Below, piece by piece: positions 46,067 to 57,821 of a stretch of 64,000 nt of DNA. A program made the translations under genes and the position numbers. The notes under the pieces were generated by a model. The model searched no databases and was not told the origin of the DNA. It saw only the letters and a list, made by a program, of their open reading frames with translations. Position 1 is the stretch's first letter. Each line of letters begins with the position of its first letter. The DNA comes from Calycina herbarum (taxonomy: Eukaryota; Ascomycota; Leotiomycetes; Helotiales; Pezizellaceae), in NCBI GenBank assembly GCA_001414485.1, contig LLEY01000060.1:62001-126000 (forward strand), in the 5' to 3' direction.

Positions 46067-46541
46067 TGTCACGAATCACGTGCAAATCGTGATACGTAGT
46101 CCAGACGGCGTTCTGACAGGACAAGGCATAGGTATCTAGGAAAGGAAAGGTAACACAGGAGGAAGCCTAGAAGTGATAGTACTTAAAGGACTTCAGGATC
46201 TCATTATTGGGATTATGTTAGAATCACGTGACTCTGTCGGCGGACACGTAATAATCGCCTACATCGCCTACATCGCTCGGTTAGCGGGTAATGCGAGCGA
46301 TATAAGGGTTTTAGAGCGATATAGGCAAAGGACGAAGGTTCTATATATACTAGTACGTCTGCTATCTAGATAGGAGCTTCGTACTCAACTTTAGTTATTA
46401 ATTTTATTATCTTATTTAATATCTTTAATACAAGTAACGAGTTCACTTCTAAGTAAACAACCCGGCATATTCATACTTCTTACTATATACTAACCTTTGA
46501 GACTTAGTCATCTTTGTTTAGTTCGTTTAAGTTTCGTTATA
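46067..46541 (+). repeat. 5' LTR (475 bp)
   Basis: Starts TGTCACGAATCACG and ends TTTCGTTATA (originally ...TTACA, as in the other LTR). Contains the tandem CGCCTACAT words and palindromic CG-rich sequence near 46260-46320. Confidence 0.93.
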
Positions 46542-46575
46542 CTTTAAGCACCTACTTAGAAGTAAGATCGCTACT

Positions 46576-47643
46576 ATGTCGGCAACCTCTTCCACTCTAA
46601 GAACCACCCTACCAAGGCCAGCTGCGGACCCCCTAGTTACACCAGTTACACCGGTCACTACTCTTCGAGAGGAAGTGAAACTTCCTCTTCTAAAGCCGTT
46701 CGATAGCTCGCCTAAGAAGCTAGCTAAATTCTTAATAAAAGCTTCCCTCTACTTAAGTTTTTATTATACCCAGTTTCTAAGTAAAACTAACCAGGTTATA
46801 TAGTTGTCTACCCGTCTTAAAGGGGCAGCTTATAACTGGTTAGAACCGCACCTAAAGGATTACTAGATGAATAAAACAGCTAATAGAAAGGTCTCTCTTT
46901 AAATGTCTAAAAAGATAAGGGATTTGTTTAGGAATGTTTAAGGATTTAGGGAGGGAATTAACTAGGCTTTTAAGGATGTTGATATAAAGAAAAAGGCAGT
47001 TAGAGCTTTATATATACTTAGATAGAAGGGATCAGCTGCCAAGTACGCCTTATAATTTCAATAGTACTCTATATAAATAGGATGGAACAATAAAGTATTA
47101 TATGAATAATTCTATCATAGACTTAAGGATAACGTAAAAGATAAAATCGTATAAGAGGATTTTCTAGACATATTAAATAAATTAACGAATAACGTAATTA
47201 GGATCGACAACCGTATCTATAAAAGAAATCTAGAGAAGAAAGGAAGTTATAGTCATCGACATAGAAAGAGTAGACGAAAAGATCGTAGAGATCCTATAGA
47301 AATCGACGCTACTCGGAAATCATAGGTTCTAGAGAAGGAATCTAAGAAAGAAAACTCCTAGAGGGGAGGATTATCCTAGAAAGAGCGAAGTCGTCGACGC
47401 GAGTAGAACTTGTGTTACAACTGTGGTCTTCCCGGCCATAGAGCAAATGAGTGCAGTAAGAAGAAGAACTCGAAGCCAGAGGTTATGGCACGCAAATTGA
47501 AACAGACGCTGCAGATACAACAGCAGGCGCTGTATACTTACAGCCAAACGAAGGAATTAAGTTATAAGTTAGTAAGGTATAGGACACTAATGATAATAGG
47601 GATCTATTACTCGAAGAATATTACAACACATAGCCGGAAATAG
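46576..47643 (+). pseudogene. Gypsy gag, RIP stops
   Basis: Begins ATG at 46576 with a Pro/Thr-rich N-terminus (TPVTPVTTLREEVKLPLLKPF), then the capsid-like segment LSTRLKGAAYNWLEPHL, then a basic region and the nucleocapsid zinc knuckle CYNCGLPGHRANEC (near 47413-47454), which is intact. Stops interrupt the middle. The same frame holds from start to knuckle. Confidence 0.85.
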
Positions 47644-50600
47644 ATTATAAATCGCCCCTTTAGGTAGAATATAAATTACTACTATTAATAAGTTCGTTAG
47701 AGTCGTCGAAATCGATATCCAACTCGTCAGAGGTGAATCTAGGAATATATAAGCCTAAACAAGGCAAAACATAGGCATTTATTAAAACCTTTAAAAGAGG
47801 GAATAGATAGGTATATATAGAAAACCAGAAACCTAATTTCTAGAGCCTACATTCTACTTAGGGAATCAACCCTACTATTTTAACTACCTATAAAATAGTT
47901 TAAAATAAACGAGACAGAATAACTTTAGTAAGCCTTATTACTAGAAGGGAAACCATCGAATTTAAAGAACCTAGACTAGAATAAGTAGTATCTAGCGAAC
48001 TATCTAGTACGCCTAAGATAGGAGATATTTAGATGGTTGTAGATCTATAAGAAGAAACTAGTTTATAGTAATAGTAGGGTCCTAATAACTTTACAAGACG
48101 CCCTAAACCCAGTTTTTTAGATACGCTACCTAATAATAGGGAAACCATACTAGAAATAGAAGGCTAGTATACTATAGTCGCTTTAGTCAGAAAAGTCGGA
48201 GTAATATTCTAGGAATTACAAAGTAGGAAGTTATTTAGTATAATCTTCTAGGAGATAAACGAATACGATATAGACTAAGAAACGGAGTTAGTATAGAGAG
48301 AGCTCTACTAACCAATAATTAGAAAATTAAACGCTATATCTAAAGAGAATTAACTCGTAGTAATAGCAAAGATAAGAGGAAAGGAACTCTAAGTTATAAT
48401 TAATTTAGGAGCAAGAAGCAATTTTCTTTCCCTAACAGCTTAGAAAAAGCTAAACATCCTAATTAAAGGTATAAAGCTATACCACCTAGGAGTAGTTAAC
48501 AGAATAGACATTATATACTAGGATAGAATTATCGATTAGCAAACTATTCTAATAAGTATTACTATCGAAGAACACTGCTCAGACATACAATTTAATATTG
48601 TTAAAATAGGAAGTAAGGAAGCGATACTAGGTATACTATAGATTAGGGAACATAATCTAGACATTGATTAGAAGGCTTAAATAATAACCTTCAGTCGATA
48701 TAATTACATAGGTTTACAATTATAACTTCAAGGCTAGAACAAGGTTAGCGCCACCTCTTCTAAGACGCTAGAACACCTTGCCCAGGGTCCTCTATAGGTT
48801 AGTAGGACAGCTAATAACAAAATACCTATATAGTATAGAGAATTTAAGGCTTTGTTTAAAAACCCGGAAGACTTGCAAGCCTTGCTAGAACATCGCCTAT
48901 AAGACCATAAGATCAAATTAAAAGAGGATCATCACCTCTTAAAGTAAAAGCTTCGGTTATATAACTAGAAAAGCCTACAAAAGATAGAAAGTTATATAAA
49001 GGAAGGTATTAAGAAAGGATATATTAGAAAATCTAAGTTACTAATTGCCTTAAATATACTTATCGTTAAAAAAAAAGACAATCTAGACAGAAGAGTATAT
49101 ATTAATTACTAAGAAGTAAATCATACCACAGTTAAGGACGCTTATCCACTACCACCTAGCTAATACTTATAGGACAAGTTAGGCAAGGCAGTACGATTTA
49201 CAAAACTAGATCAATAAAACGCCTATAGACTTATATAAATAAAAGTCGGAGACGAATAGAAGACAGCATTTGCCTTACCATCGGGCCTTTACAAATACAC
49301 AGTTATGCTATTTAGACTCTATAACACACCAGCTACATGTTAGAGATAAAACAATAACATTTTAAGAGATCTTCTAAGAGTAATAGTAATCTATTACCTA
49401 AATAACATCTTAATCTTCTTAGAAAAAGAAGAAGAACATAAAGGACACGTCAAAGAAGTTTTATAATAACTAGTAAAAGTAAACTCTTAGTTGAAACTCT
49501 TGAAATATAAGTTCGAAGTAACTTAGACCCTTTTCCTAGAATAGGTGTTTAGTCTAGAGAAAATAGAGATAGATCTAGTAAAGATCTAGGACGTCTTAAA
49601 CTAGAAGTTACTAGAAAATGTAAAAGACGTATAGTCCTTCTTTAGATTTATAAACTTTTATTATCTATTTATTCAAGACTATATAAAAATTATTAAACTA
49701 ATGTTAGAACTGGTTAAAAAAGCTATTAGATTTATATAGAATAAATAAGTAGAGGATGCTTTTTAAAAAATTAAAGCAAAGTTTATAGAAAAACCTATTC
49801 TATACGATTTTAATATAGACAAACCTAGCACGATTGAAACAGACGCTTCAAACACAGTAGTAGGTGTAGTTCACCTATAGCTAAATAATAAAGGAAAACT
49901 TATACCTATTATATATTATTCTAAGACATTTAACCTAGTATAACAAAACTATAGCATTTTCGACAAAGAATTACTTACTATAGTATTAGCTTTAGAACAC
50001 TAGAGAATTTATTTACAGCTAGTAAAACACCCAGTCACAGTTTTATCCGACCACGAGAACCTTAGAACATTTACAACTACTAAGGAACTCACGATAAGAC
50101 GATTAACTAGATAGTTAGAGATATTAGGAGGATTTGATATTATTATCTAATATATAAAGGGAACGTTAAATACTCAAGCTAATACTCTTAGCTAAAAACC
50201 CAGATATAAGGGAAATAAGGAGTATAAAAAGATTATAATCTTAAAAACTCTTAAGAATAGAGACTTAGTACCCACAGTATACGAGATAGCAGCGATAAAC
50301 AATATATAGATAAACAAAATTTAGAACATATACAAAGGTTATAACTAGTATATAAAAGGGAAACTATAAGTTCCTAGTTTATATATAAAAGAATTTATAT
50401 AAGAATACTATGCTATACCCGCTTACAGTTACTAAGGAATTCGAAGAACCCTCTAAAAGATAAGACAACACTACTATATTAATCAGTTATCTATAATAGT
50501 TAAGGAAGTAATAGCGGAATGTAATACCTATACTAGGAATAAGGCTTCCCACTATACTCCTTATAGACAGATAAACACTACTCTAATACCACAGATACCT

Positions 50601-51740
50601 TAGAAATCAATATCTATAGATTTTATTATTAAATTACCAAAATCCAAAGATCTGATAATAGGAGTTAAATATAACGTAATCCTAGTTATCATAGAACGAC
50701 TTATAAAGTATATAATTCTTATAGTATATATAGAGTTAAGTACAGCTAAGGAATTAGCATTCGCATTCCTTAAAGAAGTAGTCTTAAGACATAGACTACT
50801 AGAAGAAATACTCTTAGATAGAGACAAGCTCTTTACCTTGAAATTTTAGATCGCTCTTATAGAACGATTAGGTATAAAAAGAAAGCTTTCTATAGCTTTC
50901 TACCCTTAAATAAATAAAGGAAACAAACGGATAAATTAAGTAGTTAAAACATACCTTCGTTATTATATAAACTACTAGTAAGACAACTAGGTAGAACTGC
51001 TGCTCTTAGCACAGTTTGCCTACAACAGTTCAGTAATAGAAATAACACTTATTATACTATTCTACGCTAATTTTAGGTATAAATTATCAGCGTATCAAGA
51101 ACCGCTATCTACGACCATCGACAACTAACTTACTCGTATTTAAGTCTCGAAAATCAAAAGTCTATATAAGGAACTTATAGAGGACTTGTAGTTTATAGCT
51201 AAAAGAAATACGTACTACTATAATAAACAACGTAGTTAGGAGCTAACACTAAAAGAGGGGGATAAAGTCTACTTAGTATAAAAAAACATCGACATAAAAA
51301 GACTAAGTAATAAACTAGATTATAAAAAACTTAGACTATTTAAAATTAAACGTGTTAAGGGACCTTTAAATTATAAATTAGCATTACTAAAGACAATAAA
51401 CATCCACCTAGTATTCCACGTATCCTTACTCGAACTAGCACTACCGGGAGCACTACTAGCCCTAATTATAGAAATCTAACTAGTAAACCTAAATACTAAA
51501 TATAAAGTCGAAAAGATTCTTAACTATAGACTTATTAGAGGATAAGTTAAGTATTTAATTAAGTAGTTAAATTACCTATATTCAGAGAATACTTAAGAAC
51601 TGAAAAGAAACCTTAACTAGTACTAGGTAGAACTTCAAGAGTTCTACTAGTAAAACCTAAGCCTACCCACATCTCGTAGTTAGTAGAGAAAACCTCGAAA
51701 AAAGCGGAATCGAGACTAAGTTCTAGAGGAATGTCGAAAA
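47644..51740 (+). pseudogene. Gypsy pol: protease, RT, RNase H, integrase, chromodomain, RIP stops
   Basis: One frame throughout. Protease near 48360-48450 reads VIINLGARSNFLS, where a D-S/T-G active site is expected. The reverse transcriptase has VKDAYPLPPS, FALPSGLYKYTVMLFRLYNTPAT and, at 49395-49406, YLNN in place of YLDD. RNase H has ETDASNTVVGVV and IFDKELLTIVLALEH. Integrase has the HHCC-type region near 50460-50560 (one Cys lost) and SIDFIIKLPKS. A chromodomain at about 51501-51610 reads YKVEKILNYRLIRG, then KYLIK-x-LNY and YSENT. No frameshift is seen between these domains; loss is by point mutation. Boundaries approximate. Confidence 0.85.
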
Positions 51741-52263
51741 GGGACATACTAGCATAAGCAGGTGTATAATTGTCTAGGCCTCTGCCTAAGACTATAATCG
51801 CATCTGCCTCAACCTTTTCTTTTTCCTCTTATTTTCTTTTTTCTTCTTTCTCCTTAGCTTTATTAAGCTCTTATAGGGTTAAGAGGCTACGATAGAGCAT
51901 CTCTTACTCCCGCTTAGCAAGGAAACGCTGTTACTTCCACAAACAGAGGATCTTCTACATAGCTTCTTCTTAAACCTTGTAGGCTATCTCCTCTTCTTAT
52001 TATAACCGTTGTTTCTAGGCATTAAGGGATTCCTATTCGAAAAGTAAGGGTATTCGGTTTCATTCCTCAACGTTATAGGATTTACCTTTCCTAGTGTACT
52101 CGGAGCACTTAGAACCATTAGTAATACCGACACAACGATAACCGGATTTGGCATAAACATATCGAGTACAGGGAATCATTTCACATCCTAATCGTTCGAT
52201 TCGAAGAGCGTAGAGAATTCTATTTTATTTAAGTTTATCCTTATAGGAAGACGTTAACGACAT
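51740..52263 (-). pseudogene. Antisense accessory frame of the Gypsy element, zinc-cluster-like, RIP stops
   Basis: On the minus strand, between the end of pol and the 3' LTR, a frame starts ATG at 52263. After about 30 codons it encodes a cysteine-patterned segment MIPCTRYVYAKSGYRCVG, then KCSEYTRKGKSYNV. If Cys codons read as Tyr are RIP products, this is a C-x2-C-x7-C...C-x2-C-x5-C-like cluster. It is followed by a long Glu/Lys-rich region with coiled-coil character and then FDIPLELSLDSAFF. Stops are at former Gln/Trp codons only. Similar antisense frames in other fungal Gypsy elements are known to me from memory; unverified here. The downstream limit is uncertain. Confidence 0.55.
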
Positions 52264-52353
52264 AATAGAAGAATAGAAAGGCTACTAGCCTTTCAACGAT
52301 ATTTCTTAGGCTATACTTAAGTATAGGGACACGCTAGACTAAGAAGGGGATAG

Positions 52354-52828
52354 TATTACAAATCACGTATAAATCGTGATACATAGTCTAGACAGTGTTC
52401 TAATAGGACAAGGCATAGGTATCTAGGAAAGGAAAGGTAATATAGGAGGAAGCCTAGAAGTGATAGCACTTAAAGGACTTCAGGATCTCATTATTGGGAT
52501 TATGTTAGAATCACGTAACTCTGTTAGCAGACACGTAATAATCGCCTACATCGCCTACATCGCTCGGTTAGCAGGCGATGCGAGCGATATGAGGGTTTCA
52601 GAGCGATATAGGTAAAGGACGAAGGTTCTATATATACTAGCACGTCTACTATCTAGATAGGAGCTTCGTGCTCAACTTTAGTTATCAATTTTATTATCTT
52701 ATTTAACATCTTTAATACAAGTAACGAGTTCACTTCTAAGTGAACAACCCAGCGCATTCATACTTCTTACTACATACCAACCTTCGAGACTTAGTCATCT
52801 TTGTTTAGTTCGTTTGAGTTTCGTTACA
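52354..52828 (+). repeat. 3' LTR (475 bp)
   Basis: Starts TATTACAAATCACG (corresponding to TGTCACGAATCACG in the 5' LTR) and ends TTTCGTTACA. Same length as the 5' LTR without gaps. Confidence 0.93.
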
Positions 52829-53295
52829 CTCGAATAACCCTCCCTAGTTCTCCTTTACTCTGTACTACTATGCTTAAGAGAGAAGTAAAAGAGATAGGGG
52901 TCAAGCTCGTAAACAAGCTTTAGTAGACGTTACTTCTGAATACCTATAAGAGGCTAGGTCTCACCTTCTAGCTCTCAAAACCTAGGACCCTCCAGCTACT
53001 AAGAGAGGTCCTAGCTCGGCTAATTACAGCTTGTACTAGTTACAGAGACTTTATAGCTTACTACCTTCGCTTCTTTTACCTCGACACGTTGTAGGAATCA
53101 GGGAATTGCAAGTATAAGAAGGCTAAGGCACAATACCACCTACTCTTCTGTAGACTTGCAAATAATAAGGACCTAAGGCTATTAGCTAAGGCAGAGGGAA
53201 ACCCTCAACTCCTGTTCGGACCTGGCTATGAGGAACTCTTTCACAAGGTCTATACTAAGACTAAGTTCTTTTTAAAGATCTGCCCCTCGAGATAG
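52829..53295 (+). pseudogene. LINE ORF2, 3' part (post-RNase H region)
   Basis: Continuation of the LINE frame after the Gypsy element: removing the element and one CTCGA restores ...AAR-ITLPSSP... in frame. The segment has RDFIAYYLRFFYLDTL, then CKYKKAKAQYHLLFCRLANN, which corresponds to the C-terminal Cys/His region following RNase H in Tad1-like proteins (pattern GDF-AYH-RF then C-CG-K-HFFFCR). It ends TAG at 53293-53295. Four or more RIP stops are present. Confidence 0.75.
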
Positions 53296-53562
53296 CTTAA
53301 ACCCTCTCTTTTCCTTTCTTTTTCTATACTTCTATATATCTCCTTTGTTATTCTCTGATTCTTTAAACTAATTAAGAATAAGAGCTGTTCCGAAAGTAGA
53401 GCTTCTCTTTAAACTGTCTCTTGTAAATTAGCTCACTCGTTTACACCCCCTGTAGCCTAGGGCACCCCCCTAGCGTCATTTGCCCTCTTTTGGGACCTTT
53501 TAGGACCTAGACCACGCGATCTAGACTCCGCCTGACGTTAAATAGAAATAAATAAATAAATA
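53296..53562 (+). repeat. LINE 3' UTR and A-rich tail
   Basis: Non-coding LINE sequence ending in AAATAGAAATAAATAAATAAATA directly before the right target duplication. Confidence 0.7.
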
Positions 53563-53575
53563 AGCACCCTAGCTC
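53563..53575. repeat. LINE target-site duplication, right copy
   Basis: AGCACCCTAGCTC, identical to 40942-40954. Confidence 0.9.
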
Positions 53576-54888
53576 ATCTCCTTCGGCACAAAAACCACCC
53601 TATATTCTTGAATACGCACTACTCACAATAGGTATCCAATAATTGTAACGATCCAGTAACCCAAAAGTAATCCAGAGAGTAACAGCACTCGGAGAAGTAT
53701 TCAAAGTACAAATTCGGCTTCTGTTATCTCACGGAAGGCGTCAAAGATGACATGCTAAAAACAAAGCACTCCAAGTTTGGTTAATTTTCTTCGCGACTTG
53801 GATTCCAAGGGAGCCAGTCAATTGGTACCCTCTCGCCTCTTTTATTTTCAAGCGGAAAGGGTGGACACATGATTCTACTTTTCCATTTTCCTTTGATCCT
53901 GAAAGGAGGAGGATATGAAATATTTGTTTCGAGACGAGAGCTTCAATTCGATTTTTGGAAATTCAAAGAACCTGTAGGGTTTCTAATGACCAAGTGATCT
54001 TGAGGAGTAGACGAGTGCAGGTGTGGCGTTTCGAAAGGTTATGCGATTTCATTTGTGAGTAATACGCTTCAGAGTGTTCCCAACAATAGATAGAAACTAG
54101 TAACTATACCTACATATCTCATATGCCCCGTATTATACCCCCAAAGGACATCGTTAGAAGTTTGAAGCTCACTGCGATTTTTGCGGATAAGCCATTACGT
54201 CAAGTAAGTCATACCACGTCGAGTAAGCCACATTATTCTGGGCAAGAGCCTTGAGTAAGCCATCAACCTTTTCGCGACGAGAGGTCGCTCCGCTCCTTCC
54301 CTGACTTCATTCCTCGGCAATGTTGACCACTAACCTCGACTCAACCAGGTCGACCCACTGTGACTAGGTAACAAGTAGGTTCGAGGTGATCTCGTCCCGA
54401 GAGAGGACTTGGGTCGCTCCTTCCCTCTCAACCTATGCCGCGTCATGAAGAGAGCGAGTAGGAGGCACGGACCACGCTCTGAATTCTCTCAAGTATAAAG
54501 CCCACCTTCCCCATCTCCATATACACGCTTTCTTGTCGTCCAAAACTAATCGAGGGGGGGGGGGTTGCGTGGCGTTGGACTGGGCAAGGCAAGTAACTCA
54601 AGAGACAGCTTGGACCCCACGTTGACCCCTCACACAACTCTCCTTTCCGCTTTGGGACCAGAAGAATATAAACCGGTGACATTGTCCTGAGGGAGTCGGG
54701 TTCAAAAATGAAACAAACTCTCGAGATTTTGCTACGCAATCTTGCAAAGATAGATAGCCCTAGGCGGTTTTAATATCGTTACAGTAATTCTATATATACA
54801 TCCATCTCACTAACCGTTATCCCCAGAGGACTATGATATTGTTACAGCAACTCTATATATACACTCTCACCAACCCTCATTCATCCCC
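53576..54888. other. Intergenic, right flank of the transposon island
   Basis: No gene recognised. It contains a cluster of AGTAAGCCA-like words (54185-54260) similar, on the other strand, to those at 34005-34120. Near the end is an imperfect tandem repeat with period about 63 bp (54773-54820 and 54836-54880) with TATATATACA cores, in the 3' flank of the next gene. Confidence 0.5.
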
Positions 54889-57821
54889 TCATGGATGCCC
54901 ACTCTTCCCAATCGCCTTCTCCTTTTCAAAATCATTCTCCCACATACTCCCATGAACAAGCAAATCCTCCCTACTAGGCCTAAACGGCCATCGATCCCAC
55001 GCCTCCATAATCTCCTTAAAACACTGCAGCGGCAAGAGCCTCACAGGGAGCAAATCAAGATTTGGATCTCCCCCAACCCTCGCATCCACCAAACTCGGAC
55101 ACTCATGAATAAGATACTCATAAGCCCCGGGCCAAAGCGAAAGCAGTGCTTGTTTTGTACCCTGGGTTGGGAGCGCAAACATGACGGTAAGGATATGTTG
55201 GAAAACATCGAGGTTCTGAGGGTAATTGTTTTGGAGAACGGGCCAGAGAGGATGGGGTTTGATGTCTAGGAGTGATAACTCGACATTGTGGGGGTAGAAT
55301 TCTTCTTTATAAACTTTCAAAGGTTCGGACTCTCGTCTGTCGTACTGAAATAGAGGGTTTTCCTCGGTATACACAGTACGTGCGTTATCGATCATAGTAG
55401 AAGCCTTGTTCTTCGTCTCCTTGGCTCTTTGACTCTCGATCTCATGGAGGAGATCTAGTCGTAATTCCTTGAGCTTCTCGCGACGAAGTTGTGCTTCTTC
55501 GCCCTCCACACCGTGGAGAGCCGCTTGCTCCTTGTAAATACTTTTGTGTCTCGAGACGAATTCGTCGACGAGATGCTTTCTTGCGGTGCGGAACTCTTGC
55601 CTGTTTCGAAGAAGGGTCAGCCTGTTCCGCTCACCAACAGCAGGTTTACTAGTCTTTCCACCGCCCAACTGGGGTTTTGCCGAGGCAGGACTAGCTTCCG
55701 ACTTGGCCTCTAGTTCAGCCATTTCGTGGAGGTATCGAAAGCCTTTTCTGTCGACTTCGAGCACGTCGCCTACTTCCTCTGCATTGTCTGGGTTGTTTAA
55801 GATGTGCTCTTGAATAATGCTTTCACGACCTCGTGGGATCTTGATACCCTGCTCTGCCATCTGGCCAAGAATTTTGCGCGTCATGGAAATCTCCAGAGCA
55901 GCATCCCTCCGAAATATTGGAGCCGGACGGGTGGATGATGCAACCTCGGTGATTGTACAGGAAATTTCGTTTTCGACAGTCGATTTCCGTCTAAAGGAAA
56001 CGTGTCTCGGCAGGACTGCCTCTCGCTCATCGTCGGCGACCCAGAAGAGCATACGTACGAGGCCATACTTTTGAAACAAAGCATGAGACCCAATAGCCGA
56101 CATCAACTGGTACATTACTAAAGGGGCGATGCTTGGAAATCCTCTGTAACTTTGCTTTGGATGATGTGCCAAGTTGACAAGCACTAGCATCGAATCATTG
56201 GGTTCGTTCAAACGAGGATCTCCTTTGGGAAGAGCTTCCTGAAAGGGAAAGAAATCTTTGTTCAGAACAGACTCCATTTCAGACCACACCAGTGGTGGCT
56301 TGGCACACAGTTTGTAGGTGGAATTTGGAGCGTTGAGAAGAGGCTGGATATATGGATCGTAGGTTTCCATATCATTTTCCATCAGAACATGAGTTCGAGG
56401 CTTAAGAAGCTCATGCAACTTGGAGGACCAAACGCAGGAGCCGGGATTCAAATCCAAGATATCACAGCCCATATGCTTGGTAAGTGACGGTTTCATACGT
56501 TCGAGAATATCATCTGGAAATTTTAGCCCATGACGAGAATTGAATGGAAGCACATACCACAAAGTTCACCGCTAACTATATTGATTCTCTTACGTGCATG
56601 GTCCTTTGATCTACGCCCTGTGTCTGGATTGGTGCTTTTCCATATCTTGTCCAGCTCTTGTACCAACTTTTTGGTTTCTTCAGAATACTCCCTCTCAAAC
56701 GACTTGCTTACTTTCGGCAAGCTCTTCAACGTTGGCATTTTCGTCACCTTGACATCTTTGATTTGTCTCACATGCCCTAGAGGCTCCTCTTCAGGAACAG
56801 TCGACATAATTGCTGCCTCGTTGGGTATATCATTCCCTGTTCCTTCAACCTCGCCTGTAGGCTGATCTTGAAGGTCGGACACAAGACTTTTTTTGGCACG
56901 GCTGTTTTGCTTATCGATAGTACCAACTCCTATAGATTTCAAAAACTCTCTATTAGAACTGTAAACCTCGTTCACACGGAGGCCATCCGCAGGCGATTCT
57001 TCAACTTTTTTTTCCCTCCGGGTTCTCTTCTTGGGTGTGTTCTCAGGGCCCGACTCGGGTTCGATGTCCATCTTTTCCACAGAGTTTTTGCTGGCCTTTT
57101 TCTCGGCTTTCATCGCCCCTACCACGTCGGGTTTAGAAAAAGACTTCTTCTCGATGTCATTATCGATGCCTGTGTCTGGACTGCTCTGGACTGTCTTCTT
57201 GGATTTCTTCCCTGGTTTTTTGCCTTGTTTCTCCAATCCAACGGTGGACTTCGATACCGTTTCCTCCTGGAGAGCTGCTTTCTCTTTCTTCTTATCTGCC
57301 CTCTTCTCTGCTTGTAATCTGAGAGCTGCTTTTTTTTGCTTCTCCTCTTTTCGTACCTTGAGAACGACGTCCTGAATAGCGGCTCTGTCTGTATCCACCT
57401 CTGCCCTCAGCCCTCTCTTCTTTACAGCCTTGTTTTCCATTAATTCGAGATATGCGTCGTAATTTTTAGCTACCCTCTCTTGCTTCTTCTTTTCCTTTAA
57501 CTTGAGGGCGGCTTGCTTCTTTAGTGCCTTGTCATATTGCCTGTTGTACTCTCGGGCTTCGTAGGCCTCGAGTTCTATTTTTTCTGGCACTTTTTCTGGG
57601 GTCCCGAGTTTCTTAAGAGCGACCTTCTCCTTAACCTTCCCCCTGATGGCCTCGAGTTCATCGTCCCCAAGAACAGGCTTGGCCTGTCGTAGGGATTCCC
57701 CGGGGTGAAACGACCGCAGATATAGGGAATAATTGTATGGCTGTAATTGTGCGACTGGAGAAGGTCGTGCGAGTGAGCTTCGGAGGATAGGCCGAGTCGA
57801 TGTTCGGACGAAGCGCAACAT
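54889..57821 (-). CDS. Mitochondrial transcription factor B / rRNA adenine dimethylase-like protein with long N-terminal extension
   Basis: Predicted mitochondrial SAM-methyltransferase-fold protein of the Mtf1/TFBM group, needed for mitochondrial promoter melting in yeast. Exons 57821-56558 and 56513-54889 (44-nt intron); 962 aa. Residues 1-20 (MLRFVRTSTRPILRSSLARP) form an Arg/Ser-rich matrix-targeting presequence. Residues about 40-400 are highly charged, Lys/Glu-rich, coiled-coil or disordered. The methyltransferase-like core starts after KRINIVSGELCDDILERM, with ILDLNPGSCVWSSKLHELLKPRTHVLMENDMETYDPYI as SAM-site motif I plus the following acidic loop. Later motifs are MLVLVNLAHHP and MLFWVADDEREAVLPR. 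The family protein is usually 340-600 aa, so this one is long. A catalytic NLPY-type motif is not obvious, favouring transcription factor over methylase. Confidence 0.72.

Larger units (their letters stand above)
46067..52828 (+). mobile_element. Ty3/Gypsy LTR retrotransposon (chromovirus), nested in LINE
   Basis: A complete 6.76-kb element with two 475-bp LTRs and the 5-bp target duplication CTCGA. Internal order is gag (zinc knuckle), protease, reverse transcriptase, RNase H, integrase and chromodomain, which defines the Gypsy chromovirus lineage. gag and pol are in different frames (offset consistent with a -1 shift). Each is collinear along its length but full of stops at former Gln/Trp codons. 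The LTRs differ at roughly 38 positions, all of them transitions, so RIP after insertion prevents simple dating. An antisense frame lies between pol and the 3' LTR. Confidence 0.93.
40955..53562 (+). mobile_element. Full-length Tad1-like LINE, RIP-inactivated, split by a Gypsy element
   Basis: Non-LTR retrotransposon with ORF1 (zinc-knuckle gag-like) and ORF2 (AP endonuclease, reverse transcriptase, RNase H). Flanked by a 13-14-bp target duplication and ending in a short AATAAATAAATA tail, as expected for target-primed reverse transcription. Without the nested Gypsy element it is about 5.8 kb, a normal length for an intact copy. Coding frames are collinear but filled with TAG/TAA where CAG, CAA or TGG would be expected, and TA steps are very abundant: RIP rather than deletion killed it. 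Similar to the Tad1 clade of Neurospora by domain order, including the RNase H domain. Confidence 0.9.
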
